A DNA stretch of 64,000 bases from Ephydatia muelleri (taxonomy: Eukaryota; Porifera; Demospongiae; Spongillida; Spongillidae): contig JABACO010000005.1 in assembly GCA_013339895.1 (NCBI GenBank), positions 6,666,205-6,730,204 on the forward strand. Direction: 5' to 3'. The position numbers were made by a program, and so were the translations under genes. The notes under the pieces were generated by a model, which was not told the origin of the DNA, did not search any database, and worked only from the letters and a program-made list of their open reading frames with translations. Position 1 is the first letter of the stretch. Every line of letters starts with the position of its first letter. Shown here piece after piece: positions 36,001-48,753 of the stretch.

Positions 36001-38042
36001 CAATGGCCGACTGTTACATCGATCTAACAGGTCAGCATACAGTACAGCAGTAACTTGCATATACCGAGGAGCTGTGCACATGCTAAAATTACGGTGGTGA
36101 CATTTTGCAACAACACACGTGATGATTTAAGTTGTACATTGTAAGATGTGATGCTTGCTACTTGGAACCTGCTAGTTATTTAACCATTCAGCTGCAGGGT
36201 GCTTCATTACCAGGCATATGGTATGATGGGGAGGTTGAGAGTGAGAGGGCGACAGGATATACATCTTCGCTTTTAGTTGCCCAGGCCATAGTTTGTGAGT
36301 AAAAGGCTATCAGATAGGAAGTGAGTGTACTAAATGTGCTACTCTTCAAGTCACTACGCTAAGATCAATGATTGATCACACGATACACTCTGATCAAGAC
36401 TATAAACCCTAACGAGGTAAGCAATGTCTTACATAATACTGCTTACGATAATCTCGCACACCAAATAACCATCCATCGAGTTAATGTTAATAATTAACTG
36501 CATGATAAAATACTGTGATTACCCCAATCATGCAAAAGATGCTTTAACAATGTCAGCCCTTTACCAGCTGGAGATCCTGTATGGATGGAGAGCAGCGAAG
36601 GACTGGAAGAATGCCAGAGACGCAAATCCAATGGCCGCTGCATACTCTGATGCGTAGTTTCCATCAAACAGCGAGTTCTCAAAGGAGACATAGTACCCAT
36701 CACCCGGGCTGAGGGCGGGAAGAACGTAGGCTCCACCCCCATAATGAGCTATTCAGAGGGACAGTTTCAGAGTGCATAATTATTGGATTGTTAGCTTCAA
36801 TGAAGTTGGTACAGTAGATAGCATAACACCCCCAACTAGCTTACCTTGGTTACGTAAGAGAGTGCAGTTTGAGATGAGCACATTGTTTGGAAATCTTTTG
36901 TCCAATGGAATGAAAAGGGTGACAACCACACCCCCACCTCCTCCATTACTTGCAGTCACACTGTTTCCTTCCAGCAACTGAATTGACCAAGAGGAACATG
37001 TGACCTGAGCGTGTACCATCCAAAAAGAGGAACACTCCGCCCCCACGAGTAGTGGCTGAATTGTTGCTAAAAGTGCATCCATTAATGGTGATAATGACAG
37101 GGGCATCCTCCTCCACAGTACACAGCCAAACCTCCTCCCCTTCCAACAAACACCCTCCTCTGGATCAGGGTACTAGACGTGACCTGGTTATCAGGTTGGG
37201 CAATATTCCTCGCAAAGGAACTTCCTGCCACCAGCACGCTCGGCTTGGTTTGATTGGTGCCGCGCACCACTCCATGGATACCGATGGCCACGCCTCCCGC
37301 ATTGCCCCGATACTGGGAGTCTTGTATAACGGAAGGTGGCGTAGTTGTCTTCAAACGAGCAATCGACTATCTCCGTGGCGAGGCAATTGTACACGTCCAG
37401 AGCCCCTCCCCCTACAAAGGACCTATGGGGTATAGAAGACACACAGTGAAAGTTTATTGGGTTGCTCTGGTGATCATTAAGGTCACAGGTGGGAGGGTGA
37501 TGAATACCCTCCCCCTCCCCTCCACCCTCACACACCCCTCCCCACACCCTCCCGGGACCATCGTTGCCCTGAGCACTTATTGAGAGGAAACACACACGGA
37601 CGTCTCACTTGAATGTGGAGTTGACGATGCGCAGGTATCCAACGTTTTGCAGTCGAAAAGGTCTGTCGCATCCATAGGCACTTACAGACGAGATGACAAC
37701 AGTATTCAGTCCGTAGAGATGGATGGAATGTAGGTTTGTAGCGTTAGAGGAACTGAAGGCACAAGATACGAGCGACGAATTACTTCCAATAATAGACAAT
37801 GAAAAGTCAGCTGTGGCGTTTATGAATATAGGCGTCATCAGAGAGTGTACTCCATCTAGAAGGTCCAACGTGACACACTTCCCAGGCCACTGGCCGGACG
37901 AGAGGTTGAGGAAGACGTTTTCGAGGGACTGGCAGGCTGGGTACGAGTCCCCAGAGCATTTGGCCGAAACCTGCACAGACACACACGAGTCCTGTGTCGT
38001 CACTCGTACGGCGACGAGGAAGATGAGAAACCGTACATACAT
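30024..38042 (-). CDS. Gene B, right copy: beta-helix repeat multi-pass membrane protein
   Basis: Inverted paralog or allele of the left gene B. Exons in transcript order: 37609-38042, 36845-37422, 36565-36748, 35860-35971, 35658-35808, 35477-35602, 35059-35418, 33946-34084, 33614-33772, 33348-33513, 32754-32855, 32582-32671, 32316-32519, 32109-32250, 31105-31239, 30303-30756 and 30024-30174. The start at 38042 gives a signal peptide (MYVRFLIFLVAVRVTTQ) that differs from the left copy only in its first residues. The ectodomain has the same GGG and FxxN repeat motifs (STFRNN, TFEFIGNN). The Cys-rich segment and TM helices follow. The last exon is unrelated to that of the left copy and encodes RAWNLPHAVRQQSTRI ... 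STDYRLIQDDSPVVKM, containing a YRLI motif (YxxPhi type). Phase 2 splicing into it is correct. Frame errors occur in a few exons (near 37125 and 37335). Likely a surface receptor-like protein; ligand unknown. Confidence 0.8.
31242..31393. repeat. 20-bp minisatellite beside a gene B splice acceptor
   Basis: About eight copies of GGGTGTGGCATTGGAGAAGA (plus-strand reading), against about four in the left arm. On the minus strand it forms the end of intron 14 and touches the acceptor before exon 31105-31239. Confidence 0.9.
32935..33026. repeat. 25-bp tandem repeat, four copies
   Basis: Repeats of TGATGTCATGCTTTCATATA plus CCTAA in gene B intron 10 of the right arm. They are absent from the left arm. 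Confidence 0.85.
33063..33346. repeat. CA / CACGCACAA microsatellite at a gene B splice donor
   Basis: CA-rich tandem repeats (CACACACGCACAA units) run to within a few bases of the donor of exon 33348-33513 (minus strand). The left arm lacks this expansion. Confidence 0.9.
34085..35058. other. Gene B intron 7 (right), repeat-rich
   Basis: Contains three copies of an 18-bp unit (about 34098-34150), an ATTC repeat (34298-34352) and a 22-bp minisatellite (34394-34594). The left-arm equivalent (23767-23875) is only about 110 bp. No exon is supported, including the frame at 34796-35008. Confidence 0.6.
34394..34594. repeat. 22-bp minisatellite (CTACCTACCATCATGTGAG)n
   Basis: About nine copies, the last three shortened to about 19 bp. 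Found only in the right arm. Confidence 0.9.
35972..36564. other. Gene B intron 3 (right)
   Basis: About 590 bp between two beta-helix exons, with no coding evidence. The left intron (22326-22866) has largely different sequence. Confidence 0.5.
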
Positions 38043-38429
38043 TAATGTACATGCAAAATTAGGAAGCCTAATTAGATAGACCGTTGAACTTAAGTCGTAC
38101 TGGCAGGAAGTTGACAGGCGGATCGGATTGCCAAAGGGCGGTAACGCGGTAGGCCCAATAAAGAGGACGAAGTGAGAAGTACACTGTCCGTTACAATCGT
38201 GGTTGCAAGCTAGCTTTCTCACTTCGTCAGTCACTATGATTTGGCTCCCGTACGGCGCACCTTCGAACGTGCTTGGTGCAAATGGAGTTAATGAGATCTT
38301 GTATGCAACCATCTTAGTTTCTGCATTCGTTGCAGCGTATTGTAAGTCTCCTTCTCTGCCTTTTGCGTCCCCAGCGTCACCGAACGTCTTGCTCGTGCAG
38401 TAGCTGCTTGAAGGTTGTACATCGTCTGA
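38043..38429 (-). CDS. Unassigned open frame directly upstream of gene B (right)
   Basis: The frame is open from a possible acceptor (CTGTCGCAG, about 38430) down to the gene B start and stays in the same frame as its signal peptide. Segments include SSSYCTSKTFGDAGDAKG, YKISLTPFAPSTFEGAPYG and LACNHDCNGQCTSHFVLFIG. The composition is protein-like with paired Cys residues, but I recognise no domain. It could be the last exon of another gene, an N-terminal extension of gene B, or chance. The left arm has no equivalent, because its sequence diverges upstream of gene B. Confidence 0.3.
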
Positions 38430-40337
38430 TCCTGCGACAGCGCTATAGGTTCATCTCGCAACGACGTACGATCATTCCATTATCAGATTATAACTCCAGA
38501 TCGCAGTAGTCAAGTCAAATCTGAAGGCTCTCTTTGTAGTTCCAAACTATTGTATGTGCACGTGCAGTAACCGTTAGGTGACAGAACTACAACACCTCTA
38601 AGTATAAATCTACAGCAGTTCCACTGGAACACAGCCCTCAGAAAGACTAAGGGCTATGTCCGCGGTATCCATGACCGGATAGTGGAATGAGGATCTGCTT
38701 CCTCTGTGGTACAATACAGCAAACCTCATGCAGGATGATTTGAATCTTTTAACCAGCCCATATATGCATGTGCCTTATGCCCATATATGCATGTGCCTTA
38801 TGCCCATATATGCATGTGCCTTATCGAAGATATCTGTTGCTAGAAAAGCAGGGCAGCCGTAGAATGTAGTTGCTTCCCTCCCTCATGCCTCCGAAAGTTG
38901 ATAGAACAAGTGTGGTGAAAACCCCATGCTCAATATCACACACACGTTGACTGTAGGAGTTTCTTGTCATCACCATAACTTTTGTATAAACTATATAGGA
39001 CCTATTGCATGAAGCACCCTGACATCAAAAGGCATCCTTGTGATTACCTCTACCAGTTGTGAACTATCATCTTTGTTGGCAGAAGTGAAACTCCTCCCAA
39101 AAGGCGTGGCTCAATTGTGACATTACAGCATGCCTTTGTTATAGCAGGAAGGCTGTGGTGCCTCTGATTTCACCATAAGCAGAAAATGTTTTGCCACACC
39201 CAGGAATGTCTGGAAGCGCCCATGGATCCACTCAGGGTATCCCTGAACTTACTTTTGTGTTGGAGGAAACCGTAGAGGCACTGAGAGCCAGGTAGATGCC
39301 TTCCATTCTTTGGCAAGACGCTTCATCAGAGGATGGCAGTTGGCAATAAACGATAGTGGCATTTCCTTCCCTTTGTACGTGGTTGGAGGTTGAGATCCCT
39401 CTTCAGATCAGCGATATCCAGCACATTGAACTTGATTATGAGTGAGCATGATGCTGACAAGTGGGGTGCATGGTCAGCTGAAAAGTATGGTCTTCTGTTG
39501 CCACGGGGTTAATTATTCCTGGACCACCAGCCTGTCTGGGCAGTCTGGTAAATCCATGGATAGGAGTGTGACTAGTTAGCGACGTAATGTGCACATGATG
39601 GATGGCATCTTCAAGGGTTAAAGGGCACTAATCCCAGAAATTGTTTAGATCTTGACTTTATTACACGTAATGCAATGCATTAGTCTAGAAATAATGTAGC
39701 ATTACAAAGTTTATAATGCATTCCTCCAAAACTAAATCCTTCGTTTTTAAGGTATGCTAGTTGACAACCGATAACTCAGTTCAGCAACTGGTAAGGGGTT
39801 ATATACTCTACATACAACTGAATAAATTAATGTTGTGCACTTTAAATCTGAAGCAAGTGACACACTGCATGATATAATAATGATATAATATGATATAATA
39901 CTGATGACATAATATGCTTGACCGAATAAAATTATCAAGTGAACGATGTTTGTGGCAAATGCAGTCATGTATAAAGTTGATGATATGCTAGGAGAGGGGA
40001 TGTCAAGATGTTCCTGCCCCTTTGATGTCATTGTTGCTTCCAACATCTACCCCGCTATCCCTTGGGCTGCAGAGAGAGAGAGAGAGAGAGAGAGGTGGGG
40101 TGAGAGAGAGAGGGGGGGAGAGAGAGAGGGGGGAGAGGGGGGGAGAGAGGGGGGGGGAGAGAGGGGGGAGAGGGGGAGAGAAAGAGAGAGAGGGGGGGAG
40201 AGAGAGAGAGAGGGGGGAGAGAGGAGGAGAGAGAGAGGGGGAGAGAAAGAGAGAGAGAGAGAGGTTACATGTATTTAAACACAGACACAACATTTTAATG
40301 GACACATAGATCCAGATATTATGGTTACATGGCAACT
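38430..40337. other. Spacer between gene B and gene A (right)
   Basis: About 1.9 kb, unrelated to the left spacer. It includes three copies of a 22-bp unit (38752-38822, CCCATATATGCATGTGCCTT) and a purine repeat (40067-40262). No exon was found. Confidence 0.5.
40067..40262. repeat. (GA)n / GGGGAGA purine microsatellite
   Basis: Low-complexity GA and G-rich tract just past the 3' end of gene A (right). ORFs across it are artefacts. Confidence 0.95.
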
Positions 40338-43300
40338 TCAGCTCCAATTCAATTGCCCCTCCCTTCCAATTAGGTACTCCTCCAGCCTCCAATACAACCC
40401 CAGACCCTTGAGAGTGTAATCCTTGGACCCTTTAGAGAGCACTGACCTTGCCCCCATGCTCCTAAGAGATGCTACCCTTGGGTTTTCAAGAACGACCAGG
40501 CCCCCAGTGCTACCAGTGTGGGAGGTGGCCCTTCTGTCCTTGAGAGGGACAGTGTCTTCAAGGTGGATCCCACTCCTCCTGACATCAGATGAGGTCGTGC
40601 TCCTACAGTCTTCCAGTGGAACCGTGCCCTTCGTGTCTTCGCACACAATCCTCACGCCATCATGATCCTCGAGGGGGGTGCCGTGGGAGGTGCCCTCCTC
40701 CAGGATGATGTGGGGTGTGGTGGAGAAGTGGCTCTCCAGCATGCTCATGTGTGTGCCTTCTTCAGGGCTCTCCGTGCTGCGTCGGCCATCTTTTAAGAGG
40801 CTCCGACCAGACTCTGTTTTCACAGCGAGCTGCTTCGAGTTTAATTCAATGGTACTAATAGCAAACGAAGCAGATAAGGAAGGAGAAAAAAGGTTAGGGG
40901 TTAAAGAGAACAACACGTGTTTGAAGTAGCTATTTTGAGCCACAAAACAGTGAAAAGAACGGTACACTTTGCATCACAGCAGTGACAGAATCATCGCACT
41001 GAGTGCAACCAAACACCACAGCTTGAGCTATGGTGAGTGCAATCAAGAGTCTCTGAACATAATGGTGATCCTTCTTGCACGACCTTGCATGTTTTGACTC
41101 TGTGTGCCTCACCCATGCACGCCTACATGCTGCAAGCACTGAGAACCACACCCCCTTCCTGCAGTCCTCACACTCCAAGCAAACACCACCACACACACAA
41201 ATACACACATACACCTATGCACACATACACACACACATACACACACATACACACACATACACCTATGCACATATACACACACATACACACACACACACAT
41301 ACACACACCTATGCCCACATACAAACATGCCCACACATACACACACATACACACACCCACACACACACACACACATACCTTATGGGTCTCCTCCTCCACC
41401 TCCAATAAACGAGCACCAGCACGATCACAACAAACACGATCAGCAGTAGCACAATCGCCCCTCCCAGGCTCAGAGCAACAAACCCGCTGACAGTCAGGGG
41501 AGGGGCGGCGGTGGCAGTGACCACACCCTCTGTCCCTCCCGACCTAGCCATGCAGCCAGGATCGCTCGGACCTCCCAGCACAACACTGCAGTTCGGATCC
41601 ACACCCAGGAGCAGACCTCCTACCGCTATGGCCGCCGTCCCTCCCTCTACCCAGCCCCGTAGCAGCTGGACTAGCTCTGCAGCGCTCCTCGCGTCTGTGC
41701 CAACCAGACTGGCCCGGTAGATGATTCCCTCCGAGGCTCCGCCCACCGCTCCGCCCACGACCCGGTCCTGAAGGCTGGCCCTGCAGCTCAGCTCCCTGTT
41801 GCCCGGGAGATGGGCGGGAGTCAGTCCGCAGCCACAGAGAAGGTTGAGCGTGCGGAGGAGTGAGGCGGTGATCTCGCTGAGCTTCTGCGTTGTGTTCTCG
41901 GACTAGAATGGAAAAGGATTGTGGGCCGATTAGTTACTTGATACGCATGCACATATACATTATATACTGCAATATGATACAGATGCACGCACCCATTCTC
42001 TCTCCCTCCTCCTCCCCCTCCCTCTCTCCCTCTTCCTCCCCCTCCCTCTCTCCCTCCTCCTCCCCTCCCTCCTCCTCCCCCTCCCCTCAACAGTGATCAT
42101 CACTTACACTCCACCTGACACAGTCGTAAATCGGTTCAAGACGAACTTGGAAATAGACCAACCTCTCTATGAGAGAAAGAAAAATGGAGAGAGAAAAAAT
42201 AGCATGAGCTGTTGTTGAATCTACAGTACGATTTGCATTTGTGTTGATCCGTACCTCCAACAGGTTCAGCCGTCACTCCCGTCAGGGTAGACACAGCTCC
42301 CACTTCTGCACCAGCACCAACATCAAAGACAGCACACACACTGAACGTGTAGGTCGTGCTGGGAACCAAGGGCGCTATGGAAACCATCAGGAGATTGGAC
42401 GAAAACTGGCGGACATCTTGGAACGCAATGGCATCCTTTGAAGAGGCGTACCCCAGGACCTGGCCTGTCACATTGATCTGCAGAGACAGAGTGAAAGCAT
42501 GAGCTCCTATGAATCATGTGACTGTCATGTGATTACTTACATGTGATGACAGTGATTAAATACAGTACATGTGACCATGTGATTAAATACAGTACGTGTG
42601 ACCATGTGATTAAATACAGTACGTGTGATTGTGCGATTACATTTGTATAATTGTGTGACTTCGAACATATGATCAATGGAGTGCCCTACACTTGGCTTTG
42701 CATGGCTTCGATCGTTTTTGTGTAAACGATTCAGTGGGTGTGGCATGCAGAGGTGATTTGGGTACAATGCCTGACCCAGCAGAGTGCACACGCGCGTGGA
42801 CTTTTAAGTGAGGCGACACACACACCCCTCACTGGGCTCACCAAGTAATACAGTACTGGAACTGAAGTGTTGGGTGGACTCCACGTAAGCGAAACTGTTG
42901 TGTTGCTAGCATTCACCAACTTTAAGGCCTGCACCATGGGGAGCTCTAAATCGAGATACAGCCATGAATCGAAAAATTGCAATACAAACCCCCTCAATTA
43001 TGTAGGCACACATGAGTGGCTCATGAACAGCACAATGGCTACAATGTAGGAAGTCAACACACTTACCATTCTCCATCAGACCAAGGGAACCATCATTAAC
43101 TCCTTCCACTGTCCCCTTCCCATACCCTCACTGCACTACCCTCCCTCCGTCCCCTCCCCCTCCCTCCCTCTGTGTGATTCCCAACCCTCCCTTCGTGAAC
43201 TCCCTCTGTCCCCTGCAACCACTCCCCCCTCCCCTCCACTCCCTTCTGGTAGCACTCTACATGTACATGTTTGATCATTCTGATGCCTTCCTTACCAGGT

Positions 43301-46300
43301 TTCGGAACAAACACAGTGGTGCTTTTGGTGATGTCAGAGGGCTGTCCTTCATTCTCAGTCGTCCCAACAAACACTGATGCTGTCATCTGGAACTGGTACA
43401 CCACATTAAAGGTGTCGACGGTCACCATGCCAACGGTGGCAGTGGCGGGAAAAACCTACAGCGGGAGATATGCCCTGGTGATCATGTGACCCTTGGTTAT
43501 TAAGTCAGAGACATGCAACACTTGATAATTAGAACACTAGAAATCAAACTTTGATATAAACTGAATAAATAACTTGACATGCAACATTAATAAGTGACAT
43601 CATCGCTCAGTGGCTAGCTACATAATTCTAATGACATACATGCACTTGCATGTATGCACAGCAAGAAAGTGTACAGTGCATAAAGCAACAACATCCATAG
43701 GGCACTTGCTTTTTTGACAACAGTAGACAAATTAGATGGAGGTGTGGCACTCTTCATAGCCTCGTACAACGCCAGGGGCATGCCATACAATGTGTAGTAA
43801 ACAATGTTGCCGTTGGAGACGATGGGAGGCTCCCAGCGCAGCTCCACAGTATTGGAAAGGGTGAGTGTGGCATTGAGATTGAGAGGAGGGGAGGGTGCTG
43901 GTAGGAGGGAGAGAAGGTTACATCATATGTACTCGTAACACGTAATGTACTCGACTCACATCTCAGCAAAAATCAACGTTGCCCATCCCCAAATCCAAAC
44001 AAGGCTCCCCCATCCAGCCCACATCCTCCTCCAAGCCACACCCACTCCCAAACCACTAACACCCTCCTTCAAACTTTGAGGTGTGACGGAGGGATGGATG
44101 AGAGGGAGGGGTCTAGGAGTCTGGGGCGGAGCTCAAGAAACAACTTTTTATGGCAATTGTGGTGATAAACTGATTTAAAAAGCATGCTCCACTAGTGACA
44201 TGCCGAGACATGCTGACGCAGTCCTTGTGACTTTATTCAGGACTATTGCACCATTCATGATAGTGTAATGTCTGTTTTTAATTTGAAATTGCAAACACTG
44301 CATTTTAAAAGCCTTCAAGGGTTTCATTGCTTATGGTAATGTACTTCATTTATGACCACGCTAAAATCAGTTTCGGTATTCCAACTGACAACATACCCTG
44401 CTCTTAGTACTGGAGTTGGGCGTGGTTTGAAGGAGGTGGTTTGGAAGTGGGTATGGTTTTAAGGGTGATGATGGGATCCCTATCCATTTTGCAATGCACC
44501 AGTCCCCTTGCATAGCAAGGACGGTCAAATGTTGTGTCACGTGGATGGAATACATGTATGTAGTACAAGGCGCTGTGAGGACTCTTGATCGTATTGACCC
44601 CATCATCACCCTTAAAACCATACCCACTTCCAAACCACCTTCTTCAAACCACGCCCAACTCCAAAACCACACCCACCACCTATGCCCGTTGCTTCACCTG
44701 GTGGCAGAGTGACTACAGTGTTCTCACGAGAGAACGGACTGCCCACAAAGTTTGCATCTGTGGACTGTATGCTGACGAGGTAGCTTGTGGAGGGGTTAAG
44801 CTGGTCCATGGTGTACTTGAGAGTGGTGTGGTTGATGTTGAAGACGTAGCGATAGTCTGCAGAGCCATTGGTCACTTCCTTGTAGCGCAGGGTGTAGCCG
44901 ATGATGCGATGGCCTCCATTGCAAGGGGGAGGCTCCCAGCGGACCACGACAAACCTACTCTGGGTTTGGATCGGCTCTGGGCGCAGTGGAGCTGGGTGTG
45001 TGGCTACGAGGCGCAAAGGTAACTGCAGTTGACAAATACACACACTAGAAAGTAGACCCTCCTTCCCTGCCCTTTCCCTCTCTTAGCCCTCCCCTTCACA
45101 CTCATCCATCCTTCCCAGCTTCCCTCCCTCCCCCTTCTTTCCTCCCTTCCTGTATACCTCCCTTACTCACTCCTCCCTCCCTCCCCACCTTCCCCCCTCC
45201 CTTCCTCCCACCTTCCCCCCTCCCTTCCTCCCACCTTCCCCCCTCCCTTCCTCCCACCTTCCCCCCTCCCTTCCTCCCACCTTCCCCCCCTCCCTTCCTG
45301 TATACCTCCCTTACTCNNNNNNNNNNNNNNNNNNNNNNNNNNNNNNNNNNNNNNNNNNNNNNNNNNNNNNNNNNNNNNNNNNNNNNNNNNNNNNNNNNNN
45401 NNNNNNNNNNNNNNNNNNNNNNNNNNNNNNNNNNNNNNNNNNNNNNNNNNNNNNNNNNNNNNNNNNNNNNNNNNNNNNNNNNNNNNNNNNNNNNNNNNNN
45501 NNNNNNNNNNNNNNNNNNNNNNNNNNNNNNNNNNNNNNNNNNNNNNNNNNNNNNNNNNNNNNNNNNNNNNNNNNNNNNNNNNNNNNNNNNNNNNNNNNNN
45601 NNNNNNNNNNNNNNNNNNNNNNNNNNNNNNNNNNNNNNNNNNNNNNNNNNNNNNNNNNNNNNNNNNNNNNNNNNNNNNNNNNNNNNNNNNNNNNNNNNNN
45701 NNNNNNNNNNNNNNNNNNNNNNNNNNNNNNNNNNNNNNNNNNNNNNNNNNNNNNNNNNNNNNNNNNNNNNNNNNNNNNNNNNNNNNNNNNNNNNNNNNNN
45801 NNNNNNNNNNNNNNNNNNNNNNNNNNNNNNNNNNNNNNNNNNNNNNNNNNNNNNNNNNNNNNNNNNNNNNNNNNNNNNNNNNNNNNNNNNNNNNNNNNNN
45901 NNNNNNNNNNNNNNNNNNNNNNNNNNNNNNNNNNNNNNNNNNNNNNNNNNNNNNNNNNNNNNNNNNNNNNNNNNNNNNNNNNNNNNNNNNNNNNNNNNNN
46001 NNNNNNNNNNNNNNNNNNNNNNNNNNNNNNNNNNNNNNNNNNNNNNNNNNNNNNNNNNNNNNNNNNNNNNNNNNNNNNNNNNNNNNNNNNNNNNNNNNNN
46101 NNNNNNNNNNNNNNNNNNNNNNNNNNNNNNNNNNNNNNNNNNNNNNNNNNNNNNNNNNNNNNNNNNNNNNNNNNNNNNNNNNNNNNNNNNNNNNNNNNNN
46201 NNNNNNNNNNNNNNNNNNNNNNNNNNNNNNNNNNNNNNNNNNNNNNNNNNNNNNNNNNNNNNNNNNNNNNNNNNNNNNNNNNNNNNNNNNNNNNNNNNNN

Positions 46301-48637
46301 NNNNNNNNNNNNNNNNGGTAACTGCAGTTGACAAATACACACACTAGAAAGTAGACCCTCCTTCCCTGCCCTTTCCCTCTCTTAGCCCTCCCTTCACACT
46401 CCATCCATCTTCCCAGCTTCCTCCCTCCCCCCCCTTCTTTCTTCCTCCTTTCCTGTATACCCTCCCTTACTCACTTCCTCCCTCCCTCCCACCTTCCCCC
46501 CCTCCCTTCCTCCCACCTTCCCCCCTCCCTTCCTCCCACCTTCCCCCCTCCCTTCCTCCCACCTTCCCCCCTCCCTTCCTCCCACCTTCCCCCTCCCTTC
46601 CTGTATACCTCCCTTACTCACTTCCTCCCTCCCCTCCCACCTTCCCCCCCTCCCTTCTCCCATCTTTACTTACTCCTCTCTCCCTCCCTAGATGTTCCTG
46701 ACTGTCACTTACTTCCAATGGGTTAGTGAGAACATCCTTTCATCTCTTCCCACACCACCACCACCAGAGGCCCTACAGCTATAGGTCCCGGCATCGCACA
46801 GAGTTAGGAAGCCATCCGGAACAAACTCAAGGGACAGCCGTCCCATTCCCGGAGCCGGCTCTGACTAACTCTCCTCCCATTGCCCCCGCCCATGACCACA
46901 CCCACTGAGTTGTACCAGAGGGGCGTGGCATTGAGTAGCCCCACCCCACACAGCACTCGGATTCCTGCATCTTGGGGCGACCTTACAGCGTTGTCAAGAA
47001 CCATCGCCATAGACACCAAAGGTGACGATGTAAGGGACTGTAGTCTGGGGAGGAGGCTAGTGATGAGTCACAACGAATAGTAGTACAGTGTGTGCATGTG
47101 CCTGTAGGCGGAGCTAATACAACACGGTATGGGAGGGGTTAACATGAAATGAGTGAGAGGAGCTAGGTGAACGAAGCAGTACTGACTGAAGGGACTAATT
47201 TGACCAATTAGTGGCATTTATTAAAAACACCACGACAGTAACTCCTTATAATATAATCAGTGCGCTAAAAGTATCACCAAACAATGCTCACGAAAAGCTT
47301 AACCCGTCTCCCTGGTAACCACAACAACAGGTGTGGAGCGTGGCCCATCTCCAAGAGTGAAAGCCAAAACACTAAATACGTATGCCTGGCCGGAGAGAGG
47401 TCACCTGCTATGTTAGGACTGTGCCCCGCCCCCGTCTATTGTCACCATGGCGTCCTGAGGCGTGCCCTCTGGTCTGTAGAATAGCCGTAGCCTCTCAGCC
47501 TTCCATTGAGTTGGTGGTAGTGGGCGGGAGACCAGGTCACCTGAGCCGCTGTACTGTTTCATTACAAGCACACGAAAGTTGGCTGGAGGGCTATTGGGTG
47601 CTGTGTGTGTATGCGTGTGTGTATGTGTGTGTGTGTGTGTGTGTGTGTTGTGTGGTGTGAGTGTGTGTGTGTGTGGTGTGTATATGTGTGTGTGTTTGGG
47701 CATGTGTTGCATATTTGTGTGTAGTGTACATGGGTGTGGATGTGTGGTATCAGATTTGTTCATTAAGTGTGCAGTGATGTGTGTATGTGTGCATGCATGT
47801 GTGTGTGCATGTGTGTGTGTGCATGTGTGCATGCATGTGTTCGTGCATGTGGTGCTGGTGCATGTGTGGTTGCTGCCATGTGGTAGCATTGCATGTGTTG
47901 GTGTCATGCTGGTGTGTGCATGTGTGGTGTGCATGTGTGTGTGCATGTGTGTGTGCATGTGTGTGTGCATGTGTGTGTGCATGTGTGTGTGCATGTGTGT
48001 GTGCATGTGTGGTGTGCATGTGTGTGTGCATGTGTGTGTGCATGTGTTGTGTGCATGTGTGTGCATGTGTGTGTGCATGTGCGTGCACGTTTGGCTGAAC
48101 CTACCATCTTCTTTGGTTGTCACACACGGGAGCCTGATAGCTGCCAGGGTACTTATTCGAACATCGTGAGTACTGGATGTCAGCCTTGATGGAGATGGAA
48201 GTGGAGGTACCGAAGGTGAGTCCTGTCAGTGGTGTACGATGTCTGGAAGGTGCTGACAGTGGTGGGCACCAGATGGGGTGACTGGCTGTACTGGATCCAG
48301 TACTGGACAGAAGTGATGTATGAAGAAGAAGGATAGGGCTACACGGCCATGGTGGGAGGTGGGAGAGAGACAGGGAGCAATAGTTGACACGTGTTCCAAA
48401 TAATGCCCATCAACGTCACTAAACCACTGCAAAGCGTCAGCATTCAGCACATTGCAGCTAGCTTGCTAGTTATGTCATAATAGGATCAAACCCAGCTTAG
48501 TAATATTAAACTACAGTTGTAGGCCACGAACAATTACAATTGATGCTGCCCCAGGCCGTATTTATTTGTACATAACGTTAATATAAATACTGCCTGAGGG
48601 ACGAGGGCTAGTCACGACAACAACACCACATCACAGA

Positions 48638-48677
<40 letters not shown>

Positions 48678-48688
48678 CACACACCACA

Positions 48689-48753
<65 letters not shown>

